This document shows, piece by piece, positions 1 to 11,210 of a DNA stretch of 64,000 nucleotides; the first letter of the stretch is position 1; every line of letters starts with the position of its first letter. Origin of the DNA: Cocos nucifera (Eukaryota; Streptophyta; Magnoliopsida; Arecales; Arecaceae); NCBI GenBank assembly GCA_006176705.1, contig QRFJ01005868.1, positions 62,001-126,000 of the forward strand, written 5' to 3'. The position numbers were made by a program, and so were the translations under genes. The notes under the pieces are model-generated. The model was not told the DNA's origin and searched no databases. It saw only the letters and a program-made list of their open reading frames with translations.

Positions 1-1590
1 CGTTTCCAGCTAAAGTCGATGAAGCTGATGTTGAAGCCGAAGTAAAACTCGCCTCCTTCGGTCGAGGTCGGATTTGAGCTCCTCGGGGGCGACATTATCT
101 TCATCAGTTGAAGTCGACTCGAGGGAGCCCTCCTATCTTGCAGCCGAGGTTGAAGTGCGCGCTCGGGGGAGATCTTATCTCCTACGGCCGAGCTTCCCTC
201 GGGGGAGATCTTACCTCCTGCGGCCGAAGTGAAGTGCGCGCTCGGGGGAGATCTTATCTCCTGCGGCCGAAGTGAAGTGCGCGCTCGGGGGAGATCTTAT
301 CTCCTGCAGCCGAAGTGAAGTGCGCGCTCGGGGGAGATCTTATCTCCTGCAGCCGAAGTGAAGTGCGCGCTCGGGGGAGATCTTATCTCCTGCAGCCGAG
401 CTTCTCTCGGGGGAGATCTTATCTCCTGCAGCCGAGGTGCGCGCTCGTGTTAGGACGAGGTTCTCCTCCTGTTCCTAACCGAGGTTGTTCACGATCGCTC
501 GGGAGAGATCTTATCTCTAGCCGAGGTTATCAACGGTTGCTCGGGAGAGATCTTATCTCTAGCCGAGGTTGATGTGCGCGCTCGGGGGAGATCTTATCTC
601 CTGCGGCCGAGCTTCTCTCGGGGGAGATCTTATCTCTTGTAGCCGAGGTGCGCGCTCGCGTTAGGACGAGGTTCTCCTCCTGTTCCTAACCGAGGTTGTT
701 CACGATCGCTCGGGAGAGATCTTATCTCTAGCCGAGGTTATCAACGGTCGCTCGGGAGAGATCTTATCTCTAGCCGAGGTTGGCAACGGTGCTCGGGAGA
801 GATCTTATCTCTAGCCGAGGTTGATGTGCGCGCTCGGGGGAGATCTTATCTCCTGCGGCCGAGCTTCTCTCGGGGGAGATCTTATCTCCTGTAGCCGAGG
901 TGCGCGCTCGCGTTAGGACGAGGTTCTCCTCCTATTCCTAACCGAGGTTGTTCACGGTCGCTCGAGAGAGATCTTATCTCTAGCCGAGGTTGGCAACGGT
1001 CGCTCGGGAGAGATCTTATCTCTAGCCGAGGTTGATGTGCGCGCTCGGGGGAGATCTTATCTCCTGCGGCCGAGCTTCTCTCGGGGGAGATCTTATCTCC
1101 TGTAGCCGAGGTGCGCGCTCGCGTTAGGACGAGGTTCTCCTCCTGTTCCTAACCGAGGTTGTTCACGGTCGCTCGGGAGAGATCTTATCTCTAGCCGAGG
1201 TTGGTGTTCGTGTTAGGACGAGGTTCTCCTCCTGTTCCTAACCGAGGTTGTTCCGGTCGCTCGGGAGAGATCTTATCTCTAGCCGAGGTTGTCAACGGTC
1301 GCTCGGGAGAGATCTTATCTCTAGCCGAGGTTGGCACTCGTGTTAGGACGAGGTTCTCCTCCTGTTCCTAACCGAGGTTGTTCACGGTCGCTCGGGAGAG
1401 ATCTTATCTCTAGCCGAGGTTGTCAACGGTCGCTCGGGAGAGATCTTATCTCTAGCCGAGGTTGATGTGCGCGCTCGGGGGAGATCTTATCTCCTGCGGC
1501 CGAGCTTCTCTCGGGGGAGATCTTATCTCCTGCAGCCGAGGTGCGCGCTCGCGTTAGGACGAGGTTCTCCTTCTGTTCCTAACGCGGCGA
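1..1590. repeat. GC-rich tandem array of hairpin-forming 42/43-bp units
   Basis: The stretch is built from three related unit types. Type 1 is about 43 bp and carries CTCGGGGGAGATCTTATCTC (for example starts at 241 and 284). Type 2 is about 42 bp and carries CTCGGGAGAGATCTTATCTC. Type 3 carries GTTAGGACGAGG...TTCCTAAC. Each has an imperfect palindrome in its core: GAGATCTTATCTC in types 1 and 2, and GTTAGGA/TTCCTAAC in type 3. AGATCT recurs in nearly every type 1 or 2 unit. From about 410 onward the three types alternate in a higher-order pattern. The array lies downstream of the element A gag in that element's orientation, so it is probably internal non-coding sequence of element A. It continues to the window edge, so its full size is unknown. 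Open frames read through it are artefacts of the repeat. Confidence 0.9.
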
Positions 1591-1661
1591 TTATTGACTG
1601 CTGCTCTCCCGTCATCGCATAGTTTTCGCATCCAGAAATAATATTTGCAGAGGGGAGAATT

Positions 1662-2480
1662 TTACCGAAGGGAAATCGTGGACAACGCGCTCTCGTTTGA
1701 GGGTCGACGGGGTGTTGTTCCTCGGAGCTCCCTCGAGCAGCAAGTCCCTGTCCAGACGACCTCCTCTATCTCCTGCCGGCCTTCATAATTTGGACCATGC
1801 TTCTCTTGACTTTGTCGCTGGGGATGACAATCACCGATGTAGCTAGCTCCTAGCTCCTCCCCGGGGTGGCGTTGATGACGCCGCGGGACGGCCAACCTTC
1901 TTGTCTTTTCCGGTTACGGCAGTGCCTATAGCCGATCTTCTCCTTGATCGCGCATGTTTGGAGAGGCCGTAGTCCTTCAGGTCTTGGCGGTTGGCTCTTA
2001 ACTTTGCCGAGAATTCGAGTTAGAGGAGCGGGTCGTAGTTGCGGAACCTTCTGGGAGGGGGGCTTCGTTCCGTCCTTGCCGGCGCCGAACTTTATTTTGG
2101 AGGTTGAGTTGAGGAGTTCGGCTTTCCACCGAGCTTCCATTTTATCTTGATGCCGAGCTTTGGGGTGAGCCCGGCTTTTCTCGCCCGAACTTCATTCCGC
2201 CTCCAGTGAACACTTTGTAGGCGGTTCCTTTGGGGGACATACTGGAGCGTGAGTTCGGCCTTACTTGCGCCGAACTTCGTTCCACTTTCCCGCGGAAGCT
2301 TCCGCGGGAGGACTTCATACTTCTTTGTCGGAGCTTCCTCGCTGACGGGCTCATAGGTGGGTTCGGCCTTCCTCGCGCCGAACTTCATTCCGCTTCAGCG
2401 GGGGAACTTCTGCTCTCCGTTTCTCTCTTAGGGGCGATTGGGCTCCTCCCTAAGGCTGATTCCTCCGCATTTCTTCGGCA
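1662..2480 (-). pseudogene. Duplicated, decayed gag C-terminal segment of element A
   Basis: Bases 1948-2066 align with 2795-2918, and 1850-1947 align with 2568-2660. Both copies contain the same GATCGCGC, GGTCTTGGC and GGAACCTTC words. The minus-strand translation near 1850-2140 repeats the PRPEGLR motif seen in the gag at 2633-3055. The zinc-knuckle cysteine and histidine pattern is not preserved here. Bases 2160-2480 contain further GTTCGGCC/GCCGAACT subrepeats. This is an internal partial duplication of gag, not an independent gene. It lies where pol would be expected, and no reverse transcriptase is visible between gag and the window edge. Confidence 0.6.
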
Positions 2481-2632
2481 ATAAGTTCCGGGGTGGACGA
2501 CCTCCTCATGCTGAACTCCTCAATTTGGTGCAAGCTCTTGCTGCTGGGAGATGGCGAATCGCTGATGCACCGAGATCTTTCCAGGGGCCATGTGAATGAC
2601 GCCGTAAGGTGGCCGACCTTCTTGCAGTCTGG

Positions 2633-4079
2633 CTACGGCAGCGCCCTTAGCCGATCTTTTTCTGCTTCAGGCCGGTACCGGAGGAATTTACCCAGCCGAC
2701 CCGTTCTGACGAGCTCCTCAATTTCGTCTCGGAGCTGGATGCATCCCTCCGTGTCGTGGCCGTGGTCGTGATGGTAGAGGCAGTACTTATTTCGATCGCG
2801 CTTGTTTGGGGGAGATCGTAATCCTTCCGGTCTTGGCAGCTGGTGTTTTACTTCGGTGAGAATCTGGGTTCGAGGAGCGTTGAGGGGGGCATAGCGGCGG
2901 AACCTTCCGGGAGGTGGACTCCTTCGCGCCTCCTTTATCAGGGCGAGTTCGAGGAGTTCGGGCCCGCCTGCTTTCGTAGGGGGTCTGCGAGTGCAGCCGA
3001 GCTTCACCCAGCTCTTCCTCGTCCGCCAGCCGGTCCTTTCTGACGAGCTCCTCATCTTTCAATTTGAAGGCTTCTTCCGCACGGGCATATCTCTCGGCTC
3101 GAGCCAGCAGGTCGGCGAAGTCCCTGGGATACCTTTTTTCCAGAGAGAACAGCAAGCTATTTTTCTGAAGGCCGCCCTTAAGTGCGGCCATCGCGACAGA
3201 CTGGTCCAGGTCCCGGACTTCCAATGCCGCGGCGTTGAATCGAGTGACGTAAGTCCGGATGGATTCCCCTTGCTTCTGCTTGACGCTCATCAGGGAATCT
3301 GAACCTCGGCTCGGTCGTCGGCTGCTGATGAAGTGGGCCGCGAACCGACTGCTCATCTGGTCGAAAGAGAAGATCGTGTTGGGCTTCAACGCCGAGTACC
3401 AGTTCCTCGCTGCTCCCTTTAAGGTAGACGGGAAGGCTCGGCACAGCACGGCATCTGAAGCGCCGTGAAGCAGCATCATGGCCCGGAAGGCCCCCAGGTG
3501 ATCAACCGGATCAGAAGTTCCATCGTAGCTTTCCAGTTGAGGGAGCTCGAAGGTCGGCGGAACAGGTTCTTGCATGATTTTCTGCGAGAAAGGAGGGTCT
3601 GCACAAACGTCATCACCACGCGAGGGGGGACGAAGTTCTTCAATTCGCCGGTTCATTTCCGAGAGCCTTTGGCCCAGCAGGTCCTCCCGGTCTCTGATCT
3701 CCAAGGCTTTCTGGTGAGATGGGCGCGAGGCTTCACCCTCGGTCGATCCATGATCCGAACAAGGGCTCTCCCTCCTCCGCCTCTCCAATCCGGGTATCGG
3801 AGGTCGGGCTGCCCAGGCCGGTCGCTCTTGGACTGGATCATCCGACTTCGGAGAGTCCCGCGCCGGTCGGGCTGGCGCTGGGACTTGTTGGTGCAGCACC
3901 GCCTGCACCGCCTCCGTGAGACCGCGAACGTGCTGGATGAGCTGGTTGAACTGCTCCGTATCCACTGCGGTTATTGACGGGGGCTGAGTCACCGGGGCCG
4001 GAGCAGGGACAGACGGACTCGGAGGGGATCGAGCCGCGGAAGCCGTCGAGCGCCGCGTCGAAGCCCTTCTAGGGGGCAT
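2633..4079 (-). pseudogene. gag: Ty3/gypsy gag (element A), frameshifted
   Basis: Capsid/nucleocapsid polyprotein of an LTR retrotransposon, which packages element RNA into particles. It opens at 4079 with MPPRRAS after the primer-binding site. Residues about 150-300 match the plant retrotransposon gag domain, with a motif of the type RNWYSALKPNTI followed by FAAHF, then RTYVTRFNAAAL and FADLLARAERY. The long frame (430 codons) ends at 2787. The nucleocapsid continues in another frame (2633-3055), which carries a C-x2-H-x4-H-x4-C-like knuckle (CLYHHDHGHDTEGC) followed by RDEIEELVRTGRLGKFL. The two frames overlap, so a frameshift lies somewhere near 2940. The knuckle style and the primer-binding site fit the Tat/Retand side of Ty3/gypsy. 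No protease, RT or integrase follows inside the window. Confidence 0.85.
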
Positions 4080-4192
4080 TTCCTCTTTCCCGAGAAGGAA
4101 TTCTGGAGAGGGAGAAGAGAGATCCGGAGCAGGGGCGGAAAATCATCGCCGAGCACTCCTTTAAGAACAAGGGAACCTCGAAGGTTCGAGGC

Positions 4193-4211
4193 CCTTCCTC
4201 TAGCGCCAATC
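4193..4211 (-). other. Primer-binding site of element A
   Basis: Reading the minus strand immediately after the LTR end (CACCAACA) gives GATTGGCGCTAGAGGAAGG. TTGGCGC-type sites prime minus-strand DNA synthesis in many plant Ty3/gypsy elements. The position between LTR and gag leader fits exactly. The primer tRNA was not identified by search. Confidence 0.7.
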
Positions 4212-5389
4212 TGTTGGTGCAGAAATCCGTCGCCGCCGGAGGTCGCCGCAATCGAGGCCGCTGGGCGCCGCCGGGGACCTGCAAAACGAAGTCCCGTCCG
4301 GAACCGGTGGGGTGGTGGCTCCGGCAGGACCCTCCGACGGTCAAGTTAGTTTCCGGCCAACAGTAATGGAGTGCTCGGAATGAGTTCCGGAGCTTAGAGG
4401 TGAGGAGGAGAGCTTAGAGAGTCGAGAGTTCAGAGAGCTTAGCCTTAGCGTGTCGGGAGGGTCCTTTATATGGTGGAGCTTGATGGTGACAACTGCAGCC
4501 GCGTGCTGGCGGGCCGCTCGAGGTTCGGCGGAGTCAGTCCCACTGGTGCCGTGTGCGGCGGATTGAGGGTGACAGCCATCGCCGCCTGGCAGTGGGTCGC
4601 TATCGCCCGCGGCGGACTGACCGATGGTACGGCGGACTGACTGATAGTGATGGTTGCAGAGCTTGCCGAATGAAGGGTTGAAGGCCTTCGTCGTGTGCCC
4701 ATTTCGGAGGAGTTCGGGCTCCTGAAGAGGAAGATGGGAGGGAGTTCGGCTCCCATAGGCGTCTGGCAAGAGGTATGCAGCTAAGGCTCGTCCGCAGAAG
4801 AGTTCGGCTGCTGAGAAGTCGAAGCTCGGCCGTCTGGGGTTCGGCCGGCTGTTGGGCTTGGGCTGAGGCTTGGACACTTGAGAGTTCGGTAGGAGCTCGG
4901 TCGGCCGAAGTTTGATGAGGGCGACCGCTGAGGAGTTCGGCCCAGTGACGACTGCTGGGGAGTTCGGGCTCCTAAGTGACGACTGCTGAGGAGTTCGGCC
5001 GCTGAGACGACTTCATTGAAGCTCGGCCGCTTGGAGTCGGCCCGAAGGAGTTCGGCCGCTGAGAGGACTTCATTGAAGCTCGGCCGCTTGGAGTCGGCCC
5101 GAAGAAGTTCGGCCGAAGGGGAAACCTGGGAGGAGCCCGGATGGCCGAACGGGCGTCGTCTCCCGAAGAAGTCCAGCCGCTTGGAGTCCAAGGAGCTCGG
5201 CCCTCAGGAAGTTCGGCTGGCGGTGGGAGTTCGGCCCGGAGCCTGGCGCTGGGGAGTTCGGCCTCTAGGCAGTTCGGCCGTGGTAGGGGCTCGGCCTGGC
5301 GCCTGGCGCTATAGCTCTTCAGCGGCTACTGGTTACATTGGGCTGAGCGTCGGGCAGGGCTTCGGCAGGAGCGGGATTTATCCCCAACA
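4212..5389 (-). mobile_element. 5' LTR of Ty3/gypsy element A (1178 bp)
   Basis: On the minus strand the LTR opens TGTTGGGGATAAAT and closes CTGCACCAACA, giving TG...CA ends with a short inverted repeat. A TATA-like ATATAAAGGACC lies on the minus strand near 4462-4473. The body is dominated by GTTCGGCC-type subrepeats, including a near-perfect tandem pair of about 61 bp at roughly 4990-5115. It is the same family as the solo LTR at 7435-8622: the ends are the same and both share the segment just before GTTTTGCAGGT. The partner LTR lies outside the window, so the target duplication (GATGA, 5390-5394) cannot be checked. Confidence 0.85.
4985..5115. repeat. 61-bp tandem duplication inside LTR A
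   Basis: Two adjacent units contain the words GACTTCATTGAAGCTCGGCC and GCTTGGAGTCGGCCCGAAG, differing by a few bases. They are flanked by shorter GAGTTCGGCC repeats. Confidence 0.8.
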
Positions 5390-5794
5390 GATGAAATCAT
5401 CAACGACTGATAGAAGGGAGGTTATGTGGGGGAGAAAATATTGGAATGAAAGAAAGAAAACAAAGAAAAGACCGTATGTTTGGTTTTACTCTTCAACGTC
5501 AGGTTTGTACTGAAATTCTAGAGAAAAAAGAAAGCTCTGATTTGTTCCCCTTCCATTTTTTTGATAGTTTCTTCGAGTTCTCTCTTCTTTTTACGCTGTA
5601 ATTGTGTCGTCAATGCCCACTATTTATGCTATTGCGCGCTGCTTTAAATCTTGCGGTGATTATTGGGAACATATCTGTAGAACAAACAAGAAATAACAAT
5701 CCGTTGGTTTGTTGTTCAGATTTTCTTTTACGTTTTTTGATTTTTTTTTTTTTTTTGCTTGTGGGATATAAAGATGGGGAGCAAGCAAAAAGAT
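5390..5794. other. Spacer between elements A and B
   Basis: AT-rich sequence with a T homopolymer near 5742-5757. I see no gene, splice-like exon or repeat boundary apart from the adjoining element ends. Confidence 0.5.
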
Positions 5795-6429
5795 TGTCAT
5801 GCCACGAACCCAAATTTAAATTAAAATAAAATTTAGGAATGTGAGCAGCCGTTACATATGTATACAGAACTACTTCTATAAACATGCAAGGCATTCAAGC
5901 TGTCCAAAACTTCAATATAATATATAAGATAACAATCTTGTTATAGGCAGTGATATAAACAAAACTACAGTTATTGCACATACTATTACTAACTACTTTA
6001 AACTTTACAATATTTATTTCAGTTGTACAGTATCATTAAATAGTTTCTTTCCTCGAGAACTATCCACCTTTTCAAACCAGCCTCCCTTCTATATACAATC
6101 CTAAAATCCAAGTCTAATCCCAAAATTAGATCCTGAAGCTGTGAAAATAACATGTGAAGGTTTATGAGCTTCACGACTCAGTAAGTAAAATATATATTTA
6201 TAAAATAGTTTTGAATCATGATGATGAGCAATTTAAATGCATAATATAAAATACGAGGTCAATCTAATCCATATCAAAATTACACAATTGAAGATGTTCA
6301 AGATGTAACCTTATGCCCACTCTTCGATCAAAGAAAATCAATAGAAAATAAAAGAGTCCAATATATACTTAATTTCATAATACTATACTTAAGCATGAAT
6401 ATCTATTTCTTCTAACTCTTTAGCCCATA

Positions 6430-6605
6430 TTGTGGCACCATAATTACCCCATGTGGCCAAAGATCTGACACCACAATTATCCTATGTGGCCAAGGATCTA
6501 AAGTCCATGATACCCCTCCATGTCGGGAATCTGAATCCATTTGTGCCCCCGTGGTGGAGATCTCAATCCACATCTACCCCCGTGGTGGGGATCTTAAGTC
6601 CGGAC
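6430..6605. repeat. Short degenerate tandem repeats in LTR B (left copy)
   Basis: Units of about 30-40 bp contain GTGGCCAAGGATCT, GTCCATGATACCCC and CGTGGTGGGGATCT-like words. The same array is found in the partner LTR at 12630-12830. Confidence 0.7.
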
Positions 6606-7434
6606 AACAAAATAATAGGGCTGAGACTCAAATGATACATATAATAATAATGATATAACTCATGCATTTCTTTGTCTTTTCGATACAACTTAATATAATT
6701 TTGATATAGCTTGATACAATCAGATACAATTTTGATACATTTATGATATCTGCACTTCAACAAGCAATAATCACAATTAATCAGCCTAATCCAATAGTAA
6801 CATGTAATATTATTCAATTCAACTTACAAGTCTTAATGCACCAATTAACTATTCACGTTATATAAATACCATGCATGATTCGATCGGGAAGCAATTAAAA
6901 TTATTTGTATCAAGTCAAATAGATAACACACAGCAATTTCGTAAATAATTAGATCTCAAATATACCTACAATAATTTATACTATTTAATTGAACAAGATG
7001 ATTCTCATTTAATTTCAATTGATCATGATAATATGTCAATGATTAATTTGTATCGTATCAAAAGATGATATAGAACTCATTTAATTTGAATTAATTAAAA
7101 TGCAAATGTTACTTACCTCTAAGCGCTAACAGCCGAACAATTAATCACTCGATCAGAATTTTTTGAAACATAGCAAACCACAACCATACCTAAGTTAATA
7201 TGCTATAACAAGATTTTAAGACTATTACTTCTTAAAATCTCTCAACTTTGGGGAAAAGAAAGAAAGAGAAGAGATGATACAATAACATCTTCTTTATCCT
7301 TTCTTTTTGTAATAGCCTTTTTTCACTAATTATTTACCCTAGTTACACTCCTCCAAAAATTCCCATATTTTGTCCTCAAGTCGACTCGCAAGTCAACCAC
7401 CTTTGGTTAAAATTTTGGTATAAACCATCAACCC

Positions 7435-8622
7435 TGTTGGGGATAAATTCCACTCCCGCCGAAGTCTAGCCTGATGCTTAGCCTAATGCAGCTGGTAATC
7501 ACGGAAGAGCTTCGATCGAAAATTCTCCTCCAGCGGTCAAATCTTAGCCGAACTCTTTCAGCTGGCCGAACTCTTCAACGGCTGTGTCCCAACCGAACTC
7601 CTCCAGCGGTCGAATCCCTCCCGGACTTCTCGCTCAGTCGGACTCTTATAGGAGCCGAACTCCTTCCGGATCTTTCCTTCAGACGGATGTCAACAGGAGC
7701 CAAACTCCTTCCGAATTCCTCTAGCGACCGAACTTCTTTCGGACTTCTCCAATAGTCGGACTCCTCTAGGAGCCGAACTCCTTCCGGATTTCTCTCTCAG
7801 TCGGATGTCTATAAGAGCCGAACTCCTTTCGGATCTCTCCTTCAGACGGATGTTTACAGGAGCCGAACTTCTCCAACGGGCGAACTCCTCCCGGACTTCT
7901 CCCGCAGTCGGACTCCTTCAGGAGCCAAACTCCTTTCGGATCTCTCTTTCAGATGGATGTATATAGGAGCCAAACTTCTTTCGGACTTCTCCTTCAGTCG
8001 GATTCCTCCAGCGGATTGCTTCCAGATTTCAGCTAGCGTTCCTCCTGGATGATCTCCTTTAGCTGTATCCCCTTTAGGAGTCCGAACTCCTCTAGAATTG
8101 CTGTATGTCAAAGCTCCTCGTCGACCAACATCTGTTTTCTCTGAACTTCGATTATTTAATCTCAACGAACGGTCACTATCAGTCTAACGACCCCTCTTCC
8201 TCTCCGTACCAAACCTCACGTGGCCCCAAGCTCAGTACTGAACAGCTACGGCTGTCGCCATCAGTCTACTGCAGATGGTGCTACAGGCGGCGCTCTCCTC
8301 CGTGACAGCCTCCATCGGGCCTCGAGCGGCCCGCTACCAAACGGCTGCAGCTGTCACTATCAATCCGTTACAGGCTCTATCTATAAAAAGAGATCCTCCA
8401 GATATGTTTTCTCTAAGCTCTTTTCTCTTCCCAAAACTCTGCCGAACTCTTTTCCAAGCATTCCATTTCTGTTGGCCAGAAGAGCTGACTTGATCGTCGG
8501 AGGGTCCTACCGGAGCCACCACCACCGACTCCGGACGGAATTTTGTTTTGCAGGTCACCGACAGTGACCTCATCTTCCTTGGCTCCAGTTCGATCCAGCG
8601 TCAACCAGATTCTGCAACAACA
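7435..8622 (+). mobile_element. Solo LTR of the element A family nested in LTR B
   Basis: It opens TGTTGGGGATAAAT and closes TCTGCAACAACA, with no internal retrotransposon sequence attached. It is flanked by AACCC (7430-7434) and AACTC (8623-8627), a 5-bp target duplication with one change. The partner LTR of element B near 13650-13670 shows the uninterrupted site, reading ATCAACCCTTTAGGGAG. A TATA box (CTATCTATAAAAAGAG) lies near 8376-8392 on the plus strand, and the body carries CCGAACTCCT-type repeats. Its end nearest 8520-8560 matches LTR A. A solo LTR normally arises by recombination between the two LTRs of a full element, which deletes the internal region. Confidence 0.9.
8376..8392 (+). 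promoter_or_regulatory. TATA box of the solo LTR
   Basis: CTATCTATAAAAAGAG lies in the 3' half of the LTR, where plant LTR promoters start transcription. It is the best TATA-like match in the LTR; activity is unknown. Confidence 0.5.
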
Positions 8623-9000
8623 AACTCTTTAGCAAGTTAAAATTCCTAAATTAATACAAAGCAAAATCAATCCATCTGCAAAACTTAACTTCTAATCTTT
8701 CAATTTTCTTAAAGCTTTTCTCTCCTTAACATCCCTACCTTCCTTTAATACTCATTCTTCTCTTAGCAATCCCTTCCCTTTCCAAATTTTTCTTATTTTA
8801 ATGCTTTAAATTTCTGTTTTGACCTCTTTATTCAATCTGCTATCCATTACTTGCTTTATAATAGGAATTGACTATCCAAAAGAGCTCTAAATATCATTCA
8901 TTAAAGTCTAACTAAAATCAAACAACAAGTACAAAAGAGGATTAATCTTAATTGTTTAAAAGCTCATCCACAACAGTGACCATAACCCACGATATTGGCA

Positions 9001-9420
9001 TGGAAGGAGAAGAAAAAGGGAAGGAGAAAAAGAAGAAGAAGGAGAGAGAAAGAGAGAGGAGAAGAGATTCTTTTTCTTTTTTTTTTTCTCCTTATTTTAT
9101 CCAAACCACTCGCACACAGACACATATATGGAATTGGGGAGAGTCTGAAGTATTGAAAGAGAGAGAGAACATGGGGTATAAAGAGAGATGGAGTATGTTC
9201 TCTTTCTTTCTTTCTATCTATCCTCTCTGTTTCACTTTCCAACCCACTCACACACCCACAAACATGCACACAGCACACACGCACTCACAGAGGGAAATGG
9301 GAGAGGGAAAGAGAGAGAGAGAGAGAGTGGGGAGGGAAATCTTGGAAGAAAAAGGGAGAGATGGAGAGTGTGGGCATGGGAGAGAGCAAAAGAGAAAGAA
9401 AGCAAGAGATTGAGAGGAGG
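9001..9420. repeat. Purine-rich low-complexity tract in LTR B
   Basis: Long GA-rich runs (GAGAGAGAGAGA, AAGAAGAAGGAG) are interspersed with a pyrimidine segment (TTTCTTTCTTTC) and CACA repeats. A matching tract lies in the partner LTR at 14030-14120 and 15075-15360. Frames through it are not genes. Confidence 0.85.
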
Positions 9421-9601
9421 TTTGGGAGGGAATATGAGAGAAAGAGGGAGAGGTTCTAGTTCGGCCAGAACAGGGGAAACCCCTGTTCACTTTTTTTTTC
9501 TTCCACGATGATGGGCGCGCGGCTCCCTCTACGAATAGCCACGGGTTCGTGACATGCAAATCCCCACGTGGCAGTGACCCCAGGCCGGGCCGGGTTTCAC
9601 A

Positions 9602-9650
9602 ATTCTTCCTCCTTTAAATAAATTTCGTCCTCGAAATTTGCATCTTCCAC
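9602..9650 (-). other. Polypurine tract and chromovirus-like motif of element B
   Basis: The minus strand reads TTTCGAGGACGAAATT, then AAAGGAGGAAGAAT, directly abutting the LTR start TGTGAAACCC. The purine run is the expected primer for plus-strand synthesis. Confidence 0.75.
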
Positions 9651-10691
9651 TTAGAAGTATTCCAGATCCAAATTATTATTGCTATCTTCAAACTATTAAT
9701 CACAAATTCTATCAACAATTTCTATCATCACTGCTCAAATACTAGTCTAAAGCTAAAACCTTAATGGTGATGCTACTTTTAAGATCTTTAGTCTTCAAGC
9801 CTATTACAATTAGTACAAATTTTTAAATACATTTATTGATAGTTAGCTTTAAAACTTCATATTAATTCCTAATGAATAAAATCATTAAACATCCAAAACT
9901 TAGTATCGAGAATTAGAATTTCTTGTTGTTGGGGTACCAAAATCTATCACTTCAATGTACTAAACTAAATCATCTTGATCATCTTAGCATTTATGTCACT
10001 GTAGTATTACTCTTTTAACTATCATTATTCCTCTAGATTCTAGCATATTCCTTTACCTGACATGTTTGCAACTTTTATTAGAATCCTTCCTTTTCTTATA
10101 ATATTACTGTAATCATCATGTACATAGCTTCTTTCAAATAATAACTTAGTTCTTACCCGCTACATACTAACCTTATGATCTGATAATTCATAGTTTTTTT
10201 TTTTTAATTACCGAGTGGGTAATAAAGTTAGACCTAATCAACTTTTAAATTTTAACATCAAATACATTAATGTTTAGAAGACCTTCAGCTCCATTATTAC
10301 ATGTATCACTAGTTGCCAAGCAAAGTTTTAAATACTTATTACCCAAGCTACACACTTTTGGAGGAATCCTTATTAGAATGATTTCAATCTTTCATAACTA
10401 CATGCATGCTTGTATTATGTCTTATGCAAAGAGTTATGTAACCAGTAAATTTTAATTAAAATTTACTATCATTTCTAATTCATTTCAAGTCTTACTAAAA
10501 ATATTCGATTAATTATCAATTTTTTAAATACATGAATATTATCTTGAATCTTTCTCAAAACATACCATGATATCTAATTAATTATGAAAATTCTCAGTAA
10601 TATAATTAAAAGTTAATTGCTACTAAGTTTTCCAACATAAACTAGTATTCAGATATGAAGCATACATAAACTTACTCCGAACAATAATAAA

Positions 10692-11210
10692 TCATACCTT
10701 TCTTACCTCCTCCTTTCCTCCCTCACATGCATCAATTTTCTCCGAATCAGTATCCGAAGGAAGTCCCTCTCTCAACCTTCTTACCTGACGCCCTAAAGCA
10801 AAACATTGATCAAGACTCCTATTCATATCACTTACTCTTTCATACTCCCATCTTAGTTGTTGAAGTTCGGCACTTACAACATTATATTTTGATCTTACTC
10901 TTCGAAAAGAATATTTATATCCCTTCATATCCTCAAAATTAACATTTCAAACTTCAAAATTAAAACGATGCTTTAAGTTATTCTGAGCATAGATCGCCGC
11001 CTGCTTTTCTGATTTTCATTGCTCCACATCTGGAGGATCCATTGATCTGAAAGTTTCATAGAGCTGCTCCCCTCTATTGATGGTCACCTCCATATAAGAT
11101 CTTACATACCTTCCTTCACTTACCTCTACTCCATAGACTGGATCTGGAAGTTCTAACTGTCTTATAATCTCAGTTAAAATAATCTTTGGAGATATATCAA
11201 TTATTTCCAT
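10692..11210 (-). pseudogene. Orphan ORF of element B, broken by two in-frame TGA codons
   Basis: A single minus-strand frame runs from the ATG at 11210 to 10692 (about 172 codons) and is interrupted by only two TGA codons, near 11016 and near 10950. The N-terminal part contains PDPVYGVEVSEGRYVRSYMEV. The C-terminal part is charged and heptad-like (SAELQQLRWEYERVSDMNRS), suggesting a coiled coil, and ends in an acidic, lysine-rich tail. There is no zinc knuckle or enzyme motif. It lies between the primer-binding site and the polypurine tract in element orientation, where a gag would sit. I do not recognise the family. It may be a structural protein specific to this non-autonomous lineage. Confidence 0.6.

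Larger units (their letters stand above)
5795..9601 (-). mobile_element. 3' LTR of element B, interrupted by a solo LTR
   Basis: It aligns along its length with 11991-15505, for example the shared words AAATTTAAATTAAAATAAAA near the start and GGCCGGGTTTCACA at the end. Removing the nested solo LTR (7435-8622) leaves about 2.6 kb. The remaining length difference from the other LTR is explained by the 872-bp insertion there. Purine-rich and pyrimidine-rich simple sequence occupies 9001-9420. Confidence 0.85.

Noticed and set aside
315..572. 85-codon open frame in the tandem array
   Set aside because: It is the translation of the repeat itself; all frames stay open because the unit lacks stops.
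1..1590. Array looks at first glance like CRISPR repeats with spacers
   Set aside because: Spacers are themselves repeated, units are near-contiguous 42-43 bp tandem copies, and the context is a plant retrotransposon.
8952..9559. Overlapping frames of about 100-150 codons on both strands
   Set aside because: They fall in GA/CT low-complexity sequence of LTR B, with Glu/Arg/Lys or Ser/Phe runs; the partner LTR has similar unrelated frames.
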